Positions 24,180 through 33,494 of a DNA stretch of 64,000 nt are shown here, piece after piece; position 1 is the first letter of the stretch, and each line of letters begins with the position of its first letter. Under the pieces are notes generated by a model. The model was not told the origin of the DNA. It worked only from the letters and a program-made list of their open reading frames with translations, and made no database searches. The stretch is taken from positions 1 through 64,000 of the forward strand of contig CAJTOZ010000012.1 in NCBI GenBank assembly GCA_910578095.1. The letters are read 5' to 3'. Position numbers and translations under genes: made by a program. This DNA comes from an uncultured Muribaculaceae bacterium (GTDB lineage Bacteria; Bacteroidota; Bacteroidia; Bacteroidales; Muribaculaceae).

Positions 24180-25520
24180 TTAGTTGGGCACCACGCGGAT
24201 GTTGTCGATGTAGAGCAGCGGCGAGCATTCAACGCCCGTCACACCGCCGGCCCAGATGTACATGTCGAGGCTTGCGAAATCCGTGACATCGGTGAGCATG
24301 CGGCTTGCGCCGGTGCCGTCCCAGTCGTAGATGAAGTCCTTGATAGGCATCGTAACAGTGATCCATTTGCCGCCGGTGTGGTAGGCTTCGGATGCAGTCC
24401 ACGGAGTCCAGAGGTAACGTGCCAGGCCGGCGCCGCCTTCATCCTTGCTCTTAAAGAAGTTGTTGTTACAGCCAGCCACGGTGTTGCCGTAGATGTCGGT
24501 GCCGGCATTGCCGAAGCTTACGAGATCTATGGGTGCGAAGAACACCTGCATTGCTCCTGCCTGCCATGCATTGGAAGCGGGGATGTAGAGCTCAAACTTG
24601 AGAGCCTTGGTGTTGAAATCAGTGAAGTCAGCCACTTCATAGAGGCGGTCACCCACTCGGGCGGGGTAGTCAGTGGGGGTGTTCCACGAACCGGCCCAAT
24701 ACTCGAATGAGTAGTTGGCATCGTCCCAGTCGGCAGCAGCGGAGAGGGTCTTGTCGGGAGCGCCGATCACCATGTAGTTGCCGCTGATGCTCATCTCATC
24801 TTCACGCACGGGACGTGCATGCCAGCTCTGCGCAGTGCCGAGGCCGGTGAGGCCGTCGAAATCGAAGAGCATACCGTTGGTGTCCATGTAGTTGAAGCCC
24901 GACTGGCCTTCGCCGTAGATGGAGGTCACCACCACGGGGCCCTCTGTTGCGCCCTCGGGCACAACTACCTCGAGCTCATCCTGGGCGATGCTGCGGATTT
25001 CAGCAGGCACACCGCCTATGGAGACGGTCAGAGGCACGTTGGGATCGTCGGCGAAATAAGCACCGTTGATCTTGACCACCTCGCCTGCATGGGCGTATTC
25101 GCAATCCATCTTCTCCACGCGGGGTGCGGGCACCGTCACGTCGAAAGGATATTCCACCTCGATGCCGGTGCTGGTGATGAAGCGGGCGCGGCCTGTCACC
25201 TCGCCGGGGATGCTGTTGGGGATATTGACAATGATTGTGTGGCTCGTCACGAGATTGGGGCTGAGAAGCGCCTTCATATCGTTGAACCATACCTGCTGCA
25301 CATCGCCGAGGTTGTCGCCAACGAAGGCCACCTGCTGGCCGAGCGAAGCGCTCGTGATGAGCGAATCGGCCACATTGATGTCGCACGGGCGGGCGTATTT
25401 GATCACCGGAGTGGCGCCCTGGTCCTTCTTGGCATCGGTGTCGTCGTCGGAGCAAGCGGTGCTTGCGGCAGCGAGGGCGCAGACGGCCGTGAGGAGTGTA
25501 TATTTGAATATGTGTTTCAT
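24180..25520 (-). CDS. Surface glycan-binding lipoprotein (SGBP-B type, IPT/TIG)
   Basis: The 446-residue product starts with a lipoprotein signal (MKHIFKYTLLTAVCALAAAST, then AC-SDDDTDAKK). Two IPT/TIG domains follow (ITSASLGQQVAFVGDNLG; CEYAHAGEVVKINGAYF). The C-terminal domain of about 230 residues is rich in aromatic residues (SFEYWAGSWNTPTDYP, ARYLWTPWTASEAYHTGGKW) and ends ECSPLLYIDNIRVVPN. This is the layout of the second surface glycan-binding protein found directly after SusD in many Bacteroidetes loci, in which the C-terminal domain binds the polysaccharide. It lies 24 bases after SusD. The ligand is probably beta-mannan, judged from the neighbours. Confidence 0.85.
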   Translation of the reverse strand: MKHIFKYTLLTAVCALAAASTACSDDDTDAKKDQGATPVIKYARPCDINVADSLITSASLGQQVAFVGDNLGDVQQVWFNDMKALLSPNLVTSHTIIVNIPNSIPGEVTGRARFITSTGIEVEYPFDVTVPAPRVEKMDCEYAHAGEVVKINGAYFADDPNVPLTVSIGGVPAEIRSIAQDELEVVVPEGATEGPVVVTSIYGEGQSGFNYMDTNGMLFDFDGLTGLGTAQSWHARPVREDEMSISGNYMVIGAPDKTLSAAADWDDANYSFEYWAGSWNTPTDYPARVGDRLYEVADFTDFNTKALKFELYIPASNAWQAGAMQVFFAPIDLVSFGNAGTDIYGNTVAGCNNNFFKSKDEGGAGLARYLWTPWTASEAYHTGGKWITVTMPIKDFIYDWDGTGASRMLTDVTDFASLDMYIWAGGVTGVECSPLLYIDNIRVVPN

Positions 25521-25544
25521 TTATATCTGTGTTAATCGTTGAGC

Positions 25545-27230
25545 TTATTCGCCATAGTAATCAACAGGAGCTCCGCTCAGAGAGGGAGAGCTGGACGATG
25601 CGGCAGCGGGGATGGGACAGATGAACGACGAGGCGGTGAGATTGATATGGTCGTACAGGGCATAGTCCGCGGTAGAATCCACAATTTTGTAGGAGTCGTC
25701 CTTGTTTTCGTTGGTGGGATCGATCACCACAGCGTTCATGTACTGAGCGCAGCGGTTCCAGCCGGTAGTGTGGCCGTTGTTCACCCAGTCCAGAGCGGCC
25801 TGGTCGCCGCTGCGGTAGCGCAGGCGCTGTGTGTCGAACCATGTCTGGCTCTCGAACGCGAGCTCGCGACGGCGCTCCTTGAGCAACTCGATGTAGCTTA
25901 CGGAGTTGAGTTCCGTCACTTTGGCACGCTGGCGCACCATGTTGAAATACTTCATGGCGGTAGCGTCGCTGGTGGCGTCGTTGGTGCCCATCACTGCCTC
26001 AACATAGGTGAGATAGACATCGGCCAGACGCATCAGGTAGATGTTGTTGGCAGCGTCCTGGATGGTACCGCTCTTACCGCCGGTGTCGGCGTTCTTACCC
26101 ACAATGTATTTCTTGATGTGGGCGTTCATCTCGTTGCGGTCCTCGATGGGAGTGTCCTGGCCGTCGATGCGGTTCACGATCTTGTAGGTGTAGCCACCGT
26201 CGGCCTTGCAGAGATTGGGATAATAGTCGCCGTTGCGCATGAACACCCACTGACGGCGGGCATCGTTGCGGTCGTACATCTGCTGGAGCGAGATGGTGGG
26301 ACCTTTGCCGCCGCCCCACTGCTCGTCGGCAAGGAGGTCGGAGCGGCTCCAGGCGGTGGTGCGGCCGTTGCCGAAGCTGTAGCCGAGGGATGCGCACTGG
26401 ATGGCGAGGATGCTCTCAGGGCTGTTGTTGGTATCCACATCGAAGAGTGTGGCATAGTCCATGGAGGTCAGAGCCTCGGTGTTCTCGATGCAGAAGAGGG
26501 CATCGGATGCAGCCTTGGAGTAAAGAGCGGCGCGGTCGTAGCCATAGTCGCTGTGCGAGGCCATGGTCACAGCCAGTTTGGCGCGCAGAGCGCGTGCCTT
26601 GCGCACGTCGAGACGCCAGTTGTCGCTGTTGGTGGGCTGGAGGTTTTCGACTGCGAAGTCGAGGTCCTCCATCGCAAAGCGGTAGATGCTGGCCTGCGTG
26701 TTGCGGGGCAGATTGAAGTTGCCGCTGGAGATGGTCTCCGAGTTATTTTCCACGATGGGTGCGTCGTGCCAGATCTCTGCGATCAGGTAGTAGCAGTAGC
26801 CACGGATAGCACGAGCCTCGGCCAGAGCCTGGGTCTTGTCGGCGTCGGTGATGGTGCCGCCGCAGATGGGCACGATGTCGTGGATGATGGAGTTGGAGAA
26901 CAGGATCACGTTGTACAGACCCTTCCAACCTTCGTTGATGTACTGGTTGATGGGAGTATAGTTTCCGAAGAACCACTGACCTTCCTGGTCGTAGGTATAG
27001 AATATGTCGCCGTTGATCATGTCGAGCTTCCACTGGAAATTCATGTGGAAATTGCTCCAAGTCTTTGCTCCGTAGAGCGTCGAGGTGGAAGAGCGCAACG
27101 CTTCGGGCGTCACATAATAGGTCTCCATCACAGGCTTGTCCACGGGGTCGACGGTCAGGAAGTCGTTGCAGCTTGCAAGCGATCCTGCCATGGCGAGAGC
27201 CAGCACGGAGGTCTTGAATATATGTTTCAT
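25545..27230 (-). CDS. susD: SusD/RagB-family outer-membrane lipoprotein (mannan locus)
   Basis: Forms the lid of the SusC transporter and binds oligosaccharide at the cell surface. The 561-residue lipoprotein has its Cys in AGSLASCNDFLTVDP. N-terminal TPR-like helices carry the usual EALRSSTSTLYGAKTW, and AEARAIRGYCYYLIAEIWHDAPIV is the SusD core signature (partly: ARAIRGYCYYLI). The C-terminal part has LLKERRRELAFESQTWFDTQRLR, the conserved RRRELAFE block. It starts 20 bases after SusC and is followed closely by the binding protein. The symbol is used in the family sense only; the target here is probably mannan, not starch. Confidence 0.93.
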   Translation of the reverse strand: MKHIFKTSVLALAMAGSLASCNDFLTVDPVDKPVMETYYVTPEALRSSTSTLYGAKTWSNFHMNFQWKLDMINGDIFYTYDQEGQWFFGNYTPINQYINEGWKGLYNVILFSNSIIHDIVPICGGTITDADKTQALAEARAIRGYCYYLIAEIWHDAPIVENNSETISSGNFNLPRNTQASIYRFAMEDLDFAVENLQPTNSDNWRLDVRKARALRAKLAVTMASHSDYGYDRAALYSKAASDALFCIENTEALTSMDYATLFDVDTNNSPESILAIQCASLGYSFGNGRTTAWSRSDLLADEQWGGGKGPTISLQQMYDRNDARRQWVFMRNGDYYPNLCKADGGYTYKIVNRIDGQDTPIEDRNEMNAHIKKYIVGKNADTGGKSGTIQDAANNIYLMRLADVYLTYVEAVMGTNDATSDATAMKYFNMVRQRAKVTELNSVSYIELLKERRRELAFESQTWFDTQRLRYRSGDQAALDWVNNGHTTGWNRCAQYMNAVVIDPTNENKDDSYKIVDSTADYALYDHINLTASSFICPIPAAASSSSPSLSGAPVDYYGE

Positions 27231-27250
27231 TTAATGATGTGCTTTAGGAA

Positions 27251-30200
27251 TTAGAAAGCGAGGTTAAGACCGAGAGTGAATGTGCGGGGCGTGGGGTAGC
27301 GGCCGCGGTCGATGTTCTGCAGGAGCGAGCTCTGGTTGTAGGCACCGATTTCGGGGTCGTAGCCCTTGTACTTGGTGAAGGTGTACACGTTCTGCACGTT
27401 GAAATAAATCTTGGCGTTCTGCAGGAATGCCTTCTTTGCCCAGGCCGACGGGAGAGTGTAGCCCAGCGAGATGTTCTGGATGCGCAGGTAGGTGGCATCC
27501 TCAATCCAGCGGTCGCTCATGCGCTGGTTCATGTTGGCGTCGAGGTTGCTGAAGCGGGGGATACCGTTGCTGCCGGGAGCCAGCATCAGGTTGGCGATCT
27601 CATCGCCGCCATTCGGGTCGATGCGGATAGCCTGTGCGCGGTTGAGCACATCGGTGCTCTGGTTGTCCCAGATGGAGCTGAGACCTTCCACGCGCGAGCG
27701 GGCCCAGTTGAGGATATCGCCGCCGAACTGACCGGTAAGACCGATGTTCAGCTCGATGCCTTTATATGTAAAGGTGTTGGTCCAGCCGTACACGAGATCG
27801 GGGTTCGGGTCGCCGATCACTTTCTGGTCGGCATCGTTGATGATACCGTCGCCGTTCTGGTCCACGAACTTGATGTCGCCGATCCATGCGCCGCTCACCT
27901 TGTCGATCTTGTTGTTGTAGGCTTCGCTACCGCCGGTCTGTGTGGCCCAGCCTACGATTTCAGCTTCGTTCTGGAAGAGGCCGTCGGTCTCGTAGCCGTA
28001 GAACACGCCCATGGGCTCGCCCACCTTGAACATGGTGGCTGTGCCGAATGCGTTGAACCAGTCGATTTTGCCGTAGATGATCTGCGAATCCTCGTTGAGG
28101 GCCACGATCTTGTTGCGGTTGTGCGAGAGAGTGACGGAGGAGCTCCAGTTGAAGTCCTTAGTGGTGACGGGAATAGCGTTGATCTGCACGTCCACACCGG
28201 TGTTGCGGGTCTGGCCCACGTTGGCATAGGGAGGTGCGATGCTGCCCCACACGTCGTCGCCGCTCGGGCCGATATGGCCGGGCACGAACATCTGCATCAG
28301 GAGGTCCTGGGTCTGCTTGCGGTACCAGTCGACGGTGAAGCTCAGACGGTTGTCGAGCACGGCGAAGTCAAGACCGATATTGTACTGCTCGGAAGCCTCC
28401 CACTTGATGTTGGGGTTGGCGAGGTTCTGAGGTATATAGCCGGTGCCGAAGGGGGTCAGCACGGTCTGCATGCCCGAGCCGTAGCGGTAGGTGTCGATGT
28501 TGCTGTTGCCCACCTTACCGTAGCCGAGACGGAGTTTCAGGTTGTTGAGCCAGTTGACGTCCTCAAACCACTTTTCCTGGTTGATACGCCATGCCAGGGC
28601 CACCGAGGGGAAAGTACCCCACTTGTTGTTGCGGCCGAACTTGGAGCTACCGTCGCGACGGATAGTGGCAGTGAGGAGGTAGCGGTTGTCGAAGCCGTAG
28701 TTGGCACGGGCAAAGAACGAAGCAGTGCTGCTGGCATCTTTCCAGCCGCTGTTGCTCTGGAACTCGCCATCCTCGCCCATCACGTGCACGTAGTCGTTGG
28801 AGAAGTTCTTCTTGATGAGCTGTGTGCCTTCCCAGCTGCTCTTGGAGGCTTCGAAACCGGCCATCACAGTTACGTCGTGCTTCTCGTTGAAGAGCTGATG
28901 GTAGGTGATGTAGTCTTTCTGCATCCAGTAGAAGTTGTGGTCTTCACGCTGCATCATACGGTTGGTATCGTTGCCGTTCACACCGAACTTATAGGTGGGC
29001 TGGAACGATTTGTTCTGGTTCTGCGATGCGTCGAAAGCATATTCGGCGCGGAAGGTGAAGTACTTCAGGAAGTCGGCGTTCACATAGAAGTTACCGGTCA
29101 CGCGCTGGCGGAGCAGCGTGTTGTTGGTGATGAGTGCCATCGCCACGGGATTGTACTTGGAGGCGGCATTCACGGTGTTCGGGCCGGCCCAGTTGCCGTC
29201 GAAATCGCGCACGGGAATGGAGGGCATCATGGTCATGGCCTGCATGATGATACCGTCGTTACCGTCCTGACGGGTGATGGTCTCGTCGGTGCGGGTATAG
29301 GCCAGAGAGCCACCCACCTTGAGCCACTTGGTGAAGTTGTTGTCGATGTTGAAGCGGGTGTTGAAGCGGGTGAAGTCGGAACCGATCACGGTACCTTCCT
29401 GCTTCATCCAGCCGGCGCTCATGGCGAAGACAGTCTTGTCGTTGCCGCCGGTCACGCCCACCTGGTGGCTCTGCATGAAGCCGGTGCGGAAGATTTCATC
29501 CTGCCAGTCGGTGCCGGCGCCGAGCAGGCTCGGATCGGAGTACATCTTGTCGTAGTTCGAGTCGTTGATTATGCCCTCGTTGTAGAGCTGGGTCTGATAG
29601 GCTGCGTACTCGCGCAGGTCCATCATGTCGAGGCGCTTGGCTGTCTGCTGCCATGCCACATAACCGTCGTAGGTGATGTTGGTGTGGCCGGCGGAGCCGC
29701 GGCGCGTAGTAACCATTACTACGCCATTGGCGCCTGCGGCGCCATAGATGGCGCAGGCCGAGGCGTCCTTGAGCACGTCGATGCTCACGATGTCGCTCGG
29801 GGCGATGGAGGCGAGGGGGTTGACGGTGGTCTGGCCGTTGGAGCCACCCATCCATTCAAAACCGCCGATGCTGGTGCTGCCGCCCATGGGCACACCGTCG
29901 ATGATGTAGAGAGGTTCGTTCGAAGAGTTCAGCGAGCTTGCACCGCGGATGCGCACGGAGGTTGCACCGCCGGGAGCACCGGAGTTCTGCGTCACCTGCA
30001 CACCGGCCACCTTGCCCTGGAGCATCTGGTCGGCGTTGGTCACGATGGTCTGACGCATCTGATCTTCGGAAAGCGATGCCACCGAACCGGTGATATCACT
30101 GCGTTTCTGTGTGCCGTAGCCCACAACCACGAGCTCTTCAAGAGCTTCGCTGGTGGCTTCGAGAGTCACTTCGACTTTCGTACGGCCTTTGAGAGCGACT

Positions 30201-30457
30201 TCCTTGGTCTGAAGACCGATGTAGGAAATCACAAGTGTGGCGTCGGCACTTTTCACCTTGATGGTGAAATTGCCGTCGATGTCGGTGGTCACACCGCCGG
30301 TCTGGCCTTTTTCAACTACAGACGCGCCGATAACGGTTTCGCCCGTGTTGTCGTAGACCGTTCCCGTAACTGTGACCTGCGCCGTCAGGCTCATTGACAC
30401 CATTGCGAAGAGTGCCAGAAGCAAGAGCTTGACGTTCAGTTTGCTACTTGTTTTCAT
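27251..30457 (-). CDS. susC: SusC/RagA-family TonB-dependent transporter (mannan locus)
   Basis: Outer-membrane channel that imports oligosaccharides with energy from TonB. The 1068-residue protein has a signal peptide ending SMSLTAQ, a carboxypeptidase-regulatory-like beta domain (VTVTGTVYDNTGETVIGASV, 27-100), and the TonB-box/plug region (LEELVVVGYGTQKRSDITGS; LQGKVAGVQVTQNSGAPGG; VRIRGASSLNSSNEPLYIIDG). A 22-strand barrel follows, ending TFTLGLNLAF. No STN signalling domain is present, so it is not an anti-sigma-linked transducer. It is the first gene of the mannan operon. Upstream are a -7 box and an imperfect 29-base palindrome (30563-30598). Confidence 0.95.
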   Translation of the reverse strand: MKTSSKLNVKLLLLALFAMVSMSLTAQVTVTGTVYDNTGETVIGASVVEKGQTGGVTTDIDGNFTIKVKSADATLVISYIGLQTKEVALKGRTKVEVTLEATSEALEELVVVGYGTQKRSDITGSVASLSEDQMRQTIVTNADQMLQGKVAGVQVTQNSGAPGGATSVRIRGASSLNSSNEPLYIIDGVPMGGSTSIGGFEWMGGSNGQTTVNPLASIAPSDIVSIDVLKDASACAIYGAAGANGVVMVTTRRGSAGHTNITYDGYVAWQQTAKRLDMMDLREYAAYQTQLYNEGIINDSNYDKMYSDPSLLGAGTDWQDEIFRTGFMQSHQVGVTGGNDKTVFAMSAGWMKQEGTVIGSDFTRFNTRFNIDNNFTKWLKVGGSLAYTRTDETITRQDGNDGIIMQAMTMMPSIPVRDFDGNWAGPNTVNAASKYNPVAMALITNNTLLRQRVTGNFYVNADFLKYFTFRAEYAFDASQNQNKSFQPTYKFGVNGNDTNRMMQREDHNFYWMQKDYITYHQLFNEKHDVTVMAGFEASKSSWEGTQLIKKNFSNDYVHVMGEDGEFQSNSGWKDASSTASFFARANYGFDNRYLLTATIRRDGSSKFGRNNKWGTFPSVALAWRINQEKWFEDVNWLNNLKLRLGYGKVGNSNIDTYRYGSGMQTVLTPFGTGYIPQNLANPNIKWEASEQYNIGLDFAVLDNRLSFTVDWYRKQTQDLLMQMFVPGHIGPSGDDVWGSIAPPYANVGQTRNTGVDVQINAIPVTTKDFNWSSSVTLSHNRNKIVALNEDSQIIYGKIDWFNAFGTATMFKVGEPMGVFYGYETDGLFQNEAEIVGWATQTGGSEAYNNKIDKVSGAWIGDIKFVDQNGDGIINDADQKVIGDPNPDLVYGWTNTFTYKGIELNIGLTGQFGGDILNWARSRVEGLSSIWDNQSTDVLNRAQAIRIDPNGGDEIANLMLAPGSNGIPRFSNLDANMNQRMSDRWIEDATYLRIQNISLGYTLPSAWAKKAFLQNAKIYFNVQNVYTFTKYKGYDPEIGAYNQSSLLQNIDRGRYPTPRTFTLGLNLAF

Positions 30458-30562
30458 GAACAGCTTTTAAAAGGTTAAGTTATGGATTGGTTTTGATTGA
30501 TTGTACATGTTATTATATATATGTGTGCTTTTACAATGACGGTTTAAGGGTATTTAGCGATA

Positions 30563-30598
30563 CAAAGGTAGTACTATTTTTATTATAAATATAGTACT
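30563..30598 (-). promoter_or_regulatory. SusC promoter -7 box with adjoining palindromic operator
   Basis: TACCTTTG on the minus strand (30563-30570) matches the -7 consensus. Directly upstream, AGTACTAT (30570-30577) and ATAGTACT (30591-30598) are the outer arms of an imperfect 29-base palindrome that covers the place where a -33 TTTG should be and is not. This suggests a regulator-dependent promoter. The remaining spacer (30458-30832) holds no gene. Confidence 0.6.
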
Positions 30599-30832
30599 TT
30601 TTTATCTTTAACTATGCAAAACACAACTTATGTTAAATAACAGCATTTTATCTTAGTTTTAACGGCTGTTAATTATATTTTGGCGAATTTAGACCGCCGG
30701 AACTTACATTTTTATCATATTTCTCCGCTCAAGACGGCTGTACAACACATTCCGTGCAAAAATCACATCAATCCACATTTTTCGGCATACTGATATTATT
30801 TTATCATTTTGTTGAAATAATATTAGCCATAA

Positions 30833-30872
30833 AACACAGCCCGGGCGCGAGCATTCACGTCCGGGCTGTGTT
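30833..30872 (-). terminator. Terminator of the second mannan operon
   Basis: AACACAGCCCGG (30833-30844) and CCGGGCTGTGTT (30861-30872) pair perfectly over 12 bases, with T's following on the minus strand (GTGTTTTATGG). It lies 27 bases past the CE7 stop. Confidence 0.85.
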
Positions 30873-30899
30873 ATTGCGGGAGAAAAGCAGGCAGGAATG

Positions 30900-32138
30900 T
30901 CACCACTTGCCGAAGAAGGCATCGCGGCGGGAATTCCAGTCGGAATAATCCACCGTATGGCCGCAGTCGCGATAGATGCGCAGCTCCTTGGGGGATGTGA
31001 TGAGATTATAGCCCGACATATTCGTGTGCGGCGGGCACACAGGGTCCTGCAACCCTATACCCATGAACACAGGACACTCGATGCGGCGCGCAAGATTCTT
31101 GATGTCGAAGTAGGAAAGATTCCTATACATCTGCCCGTCGGAAAGACCGAGTTCCGATGCAGCCTCTTTCACAGCCGACGCCGGCCACCCCACGATGCGG
31201 AAATAGTCGGGAAAATCGCTCATGAACGGAATGTACGGAGCGATGGCGCGCAAGCGGCCGTCGCCGAGTGCTGCAGCGACAAGCGTCAGAGCTCCGCCCT
31301 GACTGCCACCCTCGGCATACAGGCGCTCTTTGTCGGCGCCGGGTAGCTGCTCGAGCACATCGAGAGCACGCACGGCATCCATATAGGCGCCCTTATAATA
31401 ATATGTGTCGGGATCGTCGAGATGATAGCGTATCCAGTCGCCATAGCTGTTGCGCGGCTCGCTGAAGAACTGCCCGCGCACACTGGCCTGCATCTCTATC
31501 CAGTCGGGGCGCCCATCGGCATCGAGGGACCATGGCTTGCCTCCGTAGCCGTTGAAATACACCTGGGCAGGATATTTTCCGGGCTGCTTCGGGATGGCCA
31601 CACAGGCGTCTATCGTGTCGCCGCCCCACGAGCGGTAGGTACACATGTAGATGTCGCGTTTCTCGCCACAGCGCTCGGGCACAAGTGTCAGCGTGAGGTC
31701 CACGGGCACCTGCGCAAGCTCGGCTTTGGCCCGCGCCCAGAATTCGTCGAAATCAGGCTGAGCATCGGGCAACGACACTATATTGGTAGGCTCGTAGCCT
31801 ATGACGAATTCCTCCACCACATTGCCGTCGTCGGCCACGTAGCAACGGTAGAAGCCGGGATTGGCAATCGGAAGATCGATGCTCATCCGGGCCGGAAGCT
31901 GCACGGCGCATACGGTGTCGAACACAGCCACATCGCTCATGGTGTCGGCGGTGAGCCACACATGCAGTTCGGCGGCATTCGCACCACCGGTGGTATCGCT
32001 GAGCGAGAGATTGAGCACGGGGCGCTCAGGGGCGTTCCACCACAGATCGTGGCTCTTATCCACCTCCACGCCCATGTGGCGCGCTCCGGCACCCGAGGCT
32101 GCCAGCGCCACAAGCGATAATATAAAAAGCTTTTTCAT
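30900..32138 (-). CDS. CE7-family acetyl esterase (acetyl xylan esterase/cephalosporin-C deacetylase type)
   Basis: Removes acetyl groups from sugars, here probably from acetylated mannan oligosaccharides. The signal peptide (MKKLFILSLVALAASGAGA) places it in the periplasm. An N-terminal beta domain of about 115 residues, lacking in cytoplasmic CE7 enzymes, precedes the alpha/beta hydrolase domain (about 125-412). The nucleophile Ser279 lies in EGGSQGGAL, Asp365 in GIGLQDPVCPPHTNMSGYN and His394 in CGHTVDYS. The oxyanion-side motif NGYGG and RGQ (SVRGQFF) are present. It is the last gene of the operon, 39 bases after the GH5 mannanase. A de-acetylase beside mannanases fits acetylated glucomannan as substrate. 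Confidence 0.9.
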   Translation of the reverse strand: MKKLFILSLVALAASGAGARHMGVEVDKSHDLWWNAPERPVLNLSLSDTTGGANAAELHVWLTADTMSDVAVFDTVCAVQLPARMSIDLPIANPGFYRCYVADDGNVVEEFVIGYEPTNIVSLPDAQPDFDEFWARAKAELAQVPVDLTLTLVPERCGEKRDIYMCTYRSWGGDTIDACVAIPKQPGKYPAQVYFNGYGGKPWSLDADGRPDWIEMQASVRGQFFSEPRNSYGDWIRYHLDDPDTYYYKGAYMDAVRALDVLEQLPGADKERLYAEGGSQGGALTLVAAALGDGRLRAIAPYIPFMSDFPDYFRIVGWPASAVKEAASELGLSDGQMYRNLSYFDIKNLARRIECPVFMGIGLQDPVCPPHTNMSGYNLITSPKELRIYRDCGHTVDYSDWNSRRDAFFGKW

Positions 32139-32177
32139 TTTTCTTACTATAGTCTATCCGCAAAAAAACGGCAATTG

Positions 32178-33491
32178 CTACTTACGTTTTATAGCTTCCA
32201 CACTCTCACGTATTATGGCAAGAGTGGTGGAATCGGATGCAAATACAGAGTTCAGTCCCTGCGGCTCCTGAGCCGGATCGCAGGTATAATCGTCCCACGG
32301 CTGCCAGTTTTCATGTGCCGGAACGCCATAGCCTCCCCACCCCCAGAAGTTGCAACCGTTGATCATTCCGGACGTGGCTATGAGGTTGAACACGCGGCTG
32401 TAGAACGCATCACGTCCGGTGGTGGGCGAACCCGGCGCATAGCTCATGCTGTCGCGCGGATAGCCGAATTCCTCGAGCACCAGCGGCTTGCCGGCGGCAT
32501 GCATGGCCTCGTAGTGCGGAGAGATGTAGGCCACGGTCTTCTCAAAGGCATGGTCCACGCTGTCGGTGAGCGTCTCGGCGCGTACCCAGCTCCAGTTGTA
32601 AGGCCACAGGTGCAGGATGCCGTAATCTATTTCGGGGGCCTCGTGTATCTTGCGCCACAGATCCATATCGTACTCGCATCCGTGGATGCCCTCGCTACCG
32701 GTGCTCACCATGTGGTTGGGGTCCACACTCTTTATGGCTCGCGCGGTGGCTATTATATAGTCGGCGAACGCAGCTTTCGTGACACTGTCGCCGGCAAAAG
32801 CCCTTGGCTCATTGGCCACCTGCCACGACATCAGCGCCGGGCTTTCGGCGTAGGGACGCCCGGTGTAGCGGTTGGTACGCCCTGCAATATTGCGCGCATG
32901 GGTTATGGCCAGAGCCGTGGCGGAATCGTTGGTCACGAATTTCGACATCGCCTCCATATAGGCCGGATAGCCGTCGATTGCAGGATTGGGTTGCTTTCCG
33001 GCGCCGGCCCATTCAAGATAGGTGCCGTAACCGCCGCTCCATTCCCAGGCATTGTTGAGAAACAGCACCGCCTTCATTCCACGCTTCTCAAGTTCGGCCA
33101 TGAGATAGTCGAGACCATCGAGAATGGTATCGTTATAAACTCCGGGAGCCGTCTGAAGCACGGGCATGATGTGAGATGGCTGCCCTTCTTCGCCGTCGCC
33201 GCCAACGAGCACACGCAGATTGTCTATGCCGGTGCTCTGCAGCAGGTCGAGCTCACGGGCGAGACGGGCGCGGTCGCCGCCGCGGCCTTCGGAGCCGAGA
33301 ATGGCGCCATACCAGAAATTGGTGCCCACGTAGCGGTAGACGGAATCGCCGATATAGAACTCACCGTCGGCCACACGCACAAACTCGGGAGCAGCCTCCG
33401 CGGCACCTTGAGCGGAACCGCACATTGAGAACCCGGCACCGGCCAGAAACGCGCCGGCACCGCAAGCTATAGCATAAAGTATCTTTTTCAT
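32178..33491 (-). CDS. GH5 subfamily 7-like beta-mannanase
   Basis: A secreted 437-residue GH5 enzyme of the mannan endo-1,4-beta-mannosidase type. The signal region is MKKILYAIACGAGAFLAGAG; a Cys at 24 has a poor lipobox. The barrel begins FYIGDSVYRYVGTNFWYGA, the usual start of GH5_7 (N-x-F/Y-W). The acid/base Glu228 is in MSWQVANEPRAFA and the nucleophile Glu341 in PLVLEEFGYPRDS. Other family marks are LRVLVGGDG, LFLNNAWEWSGGYGTYLEWAG and GCNFWGWGGYG. It lies between the SGNH esterase (3-base gap) and CE7. Some members act as exo-mannosidases or on glucomannan, so the exact mode is open. Confidence 0.9.
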   Translation of the reverse strand: MKKILYAIACGAGAFLAGAGFSMCGSAQGAAEAAPEFVRVADGEFYIGDSVYRYVGTNFWYGAILGSEGRGGDRARLARELDLLQSTGIDNLRVLVGGDGEEGQPSHIMPVLQTAPGVYNDTILDGLDYLMAELEKRGMKAVLFLNNAWEWSGGYGTYLEWAGAGKQPNPAIDGYPAYMEAMSKFVTNDSATALAITHARNIAGRTNRYTGRPYAESPALMSWQVANEPRAFAGDSVTKAAFADYIIATARAIKSVDPNHMVSTGSEGIHGCEYDMDLWRKIHEAPEIDYGILHLWPYNWSWVRAETLTDSVDHAFEKTVAYISPHYEAMHAAGKPLVLEEFGYPRDSMSYAPGSPTTGRDAFYSRVFNLIATSGMINGCNFWGWGGYGVPAHENWQPWDDYTCDPAQEPQGLNSVFASDSTTLAIIRESVEAIKRK

Positions 33492-33494
33492 GAT

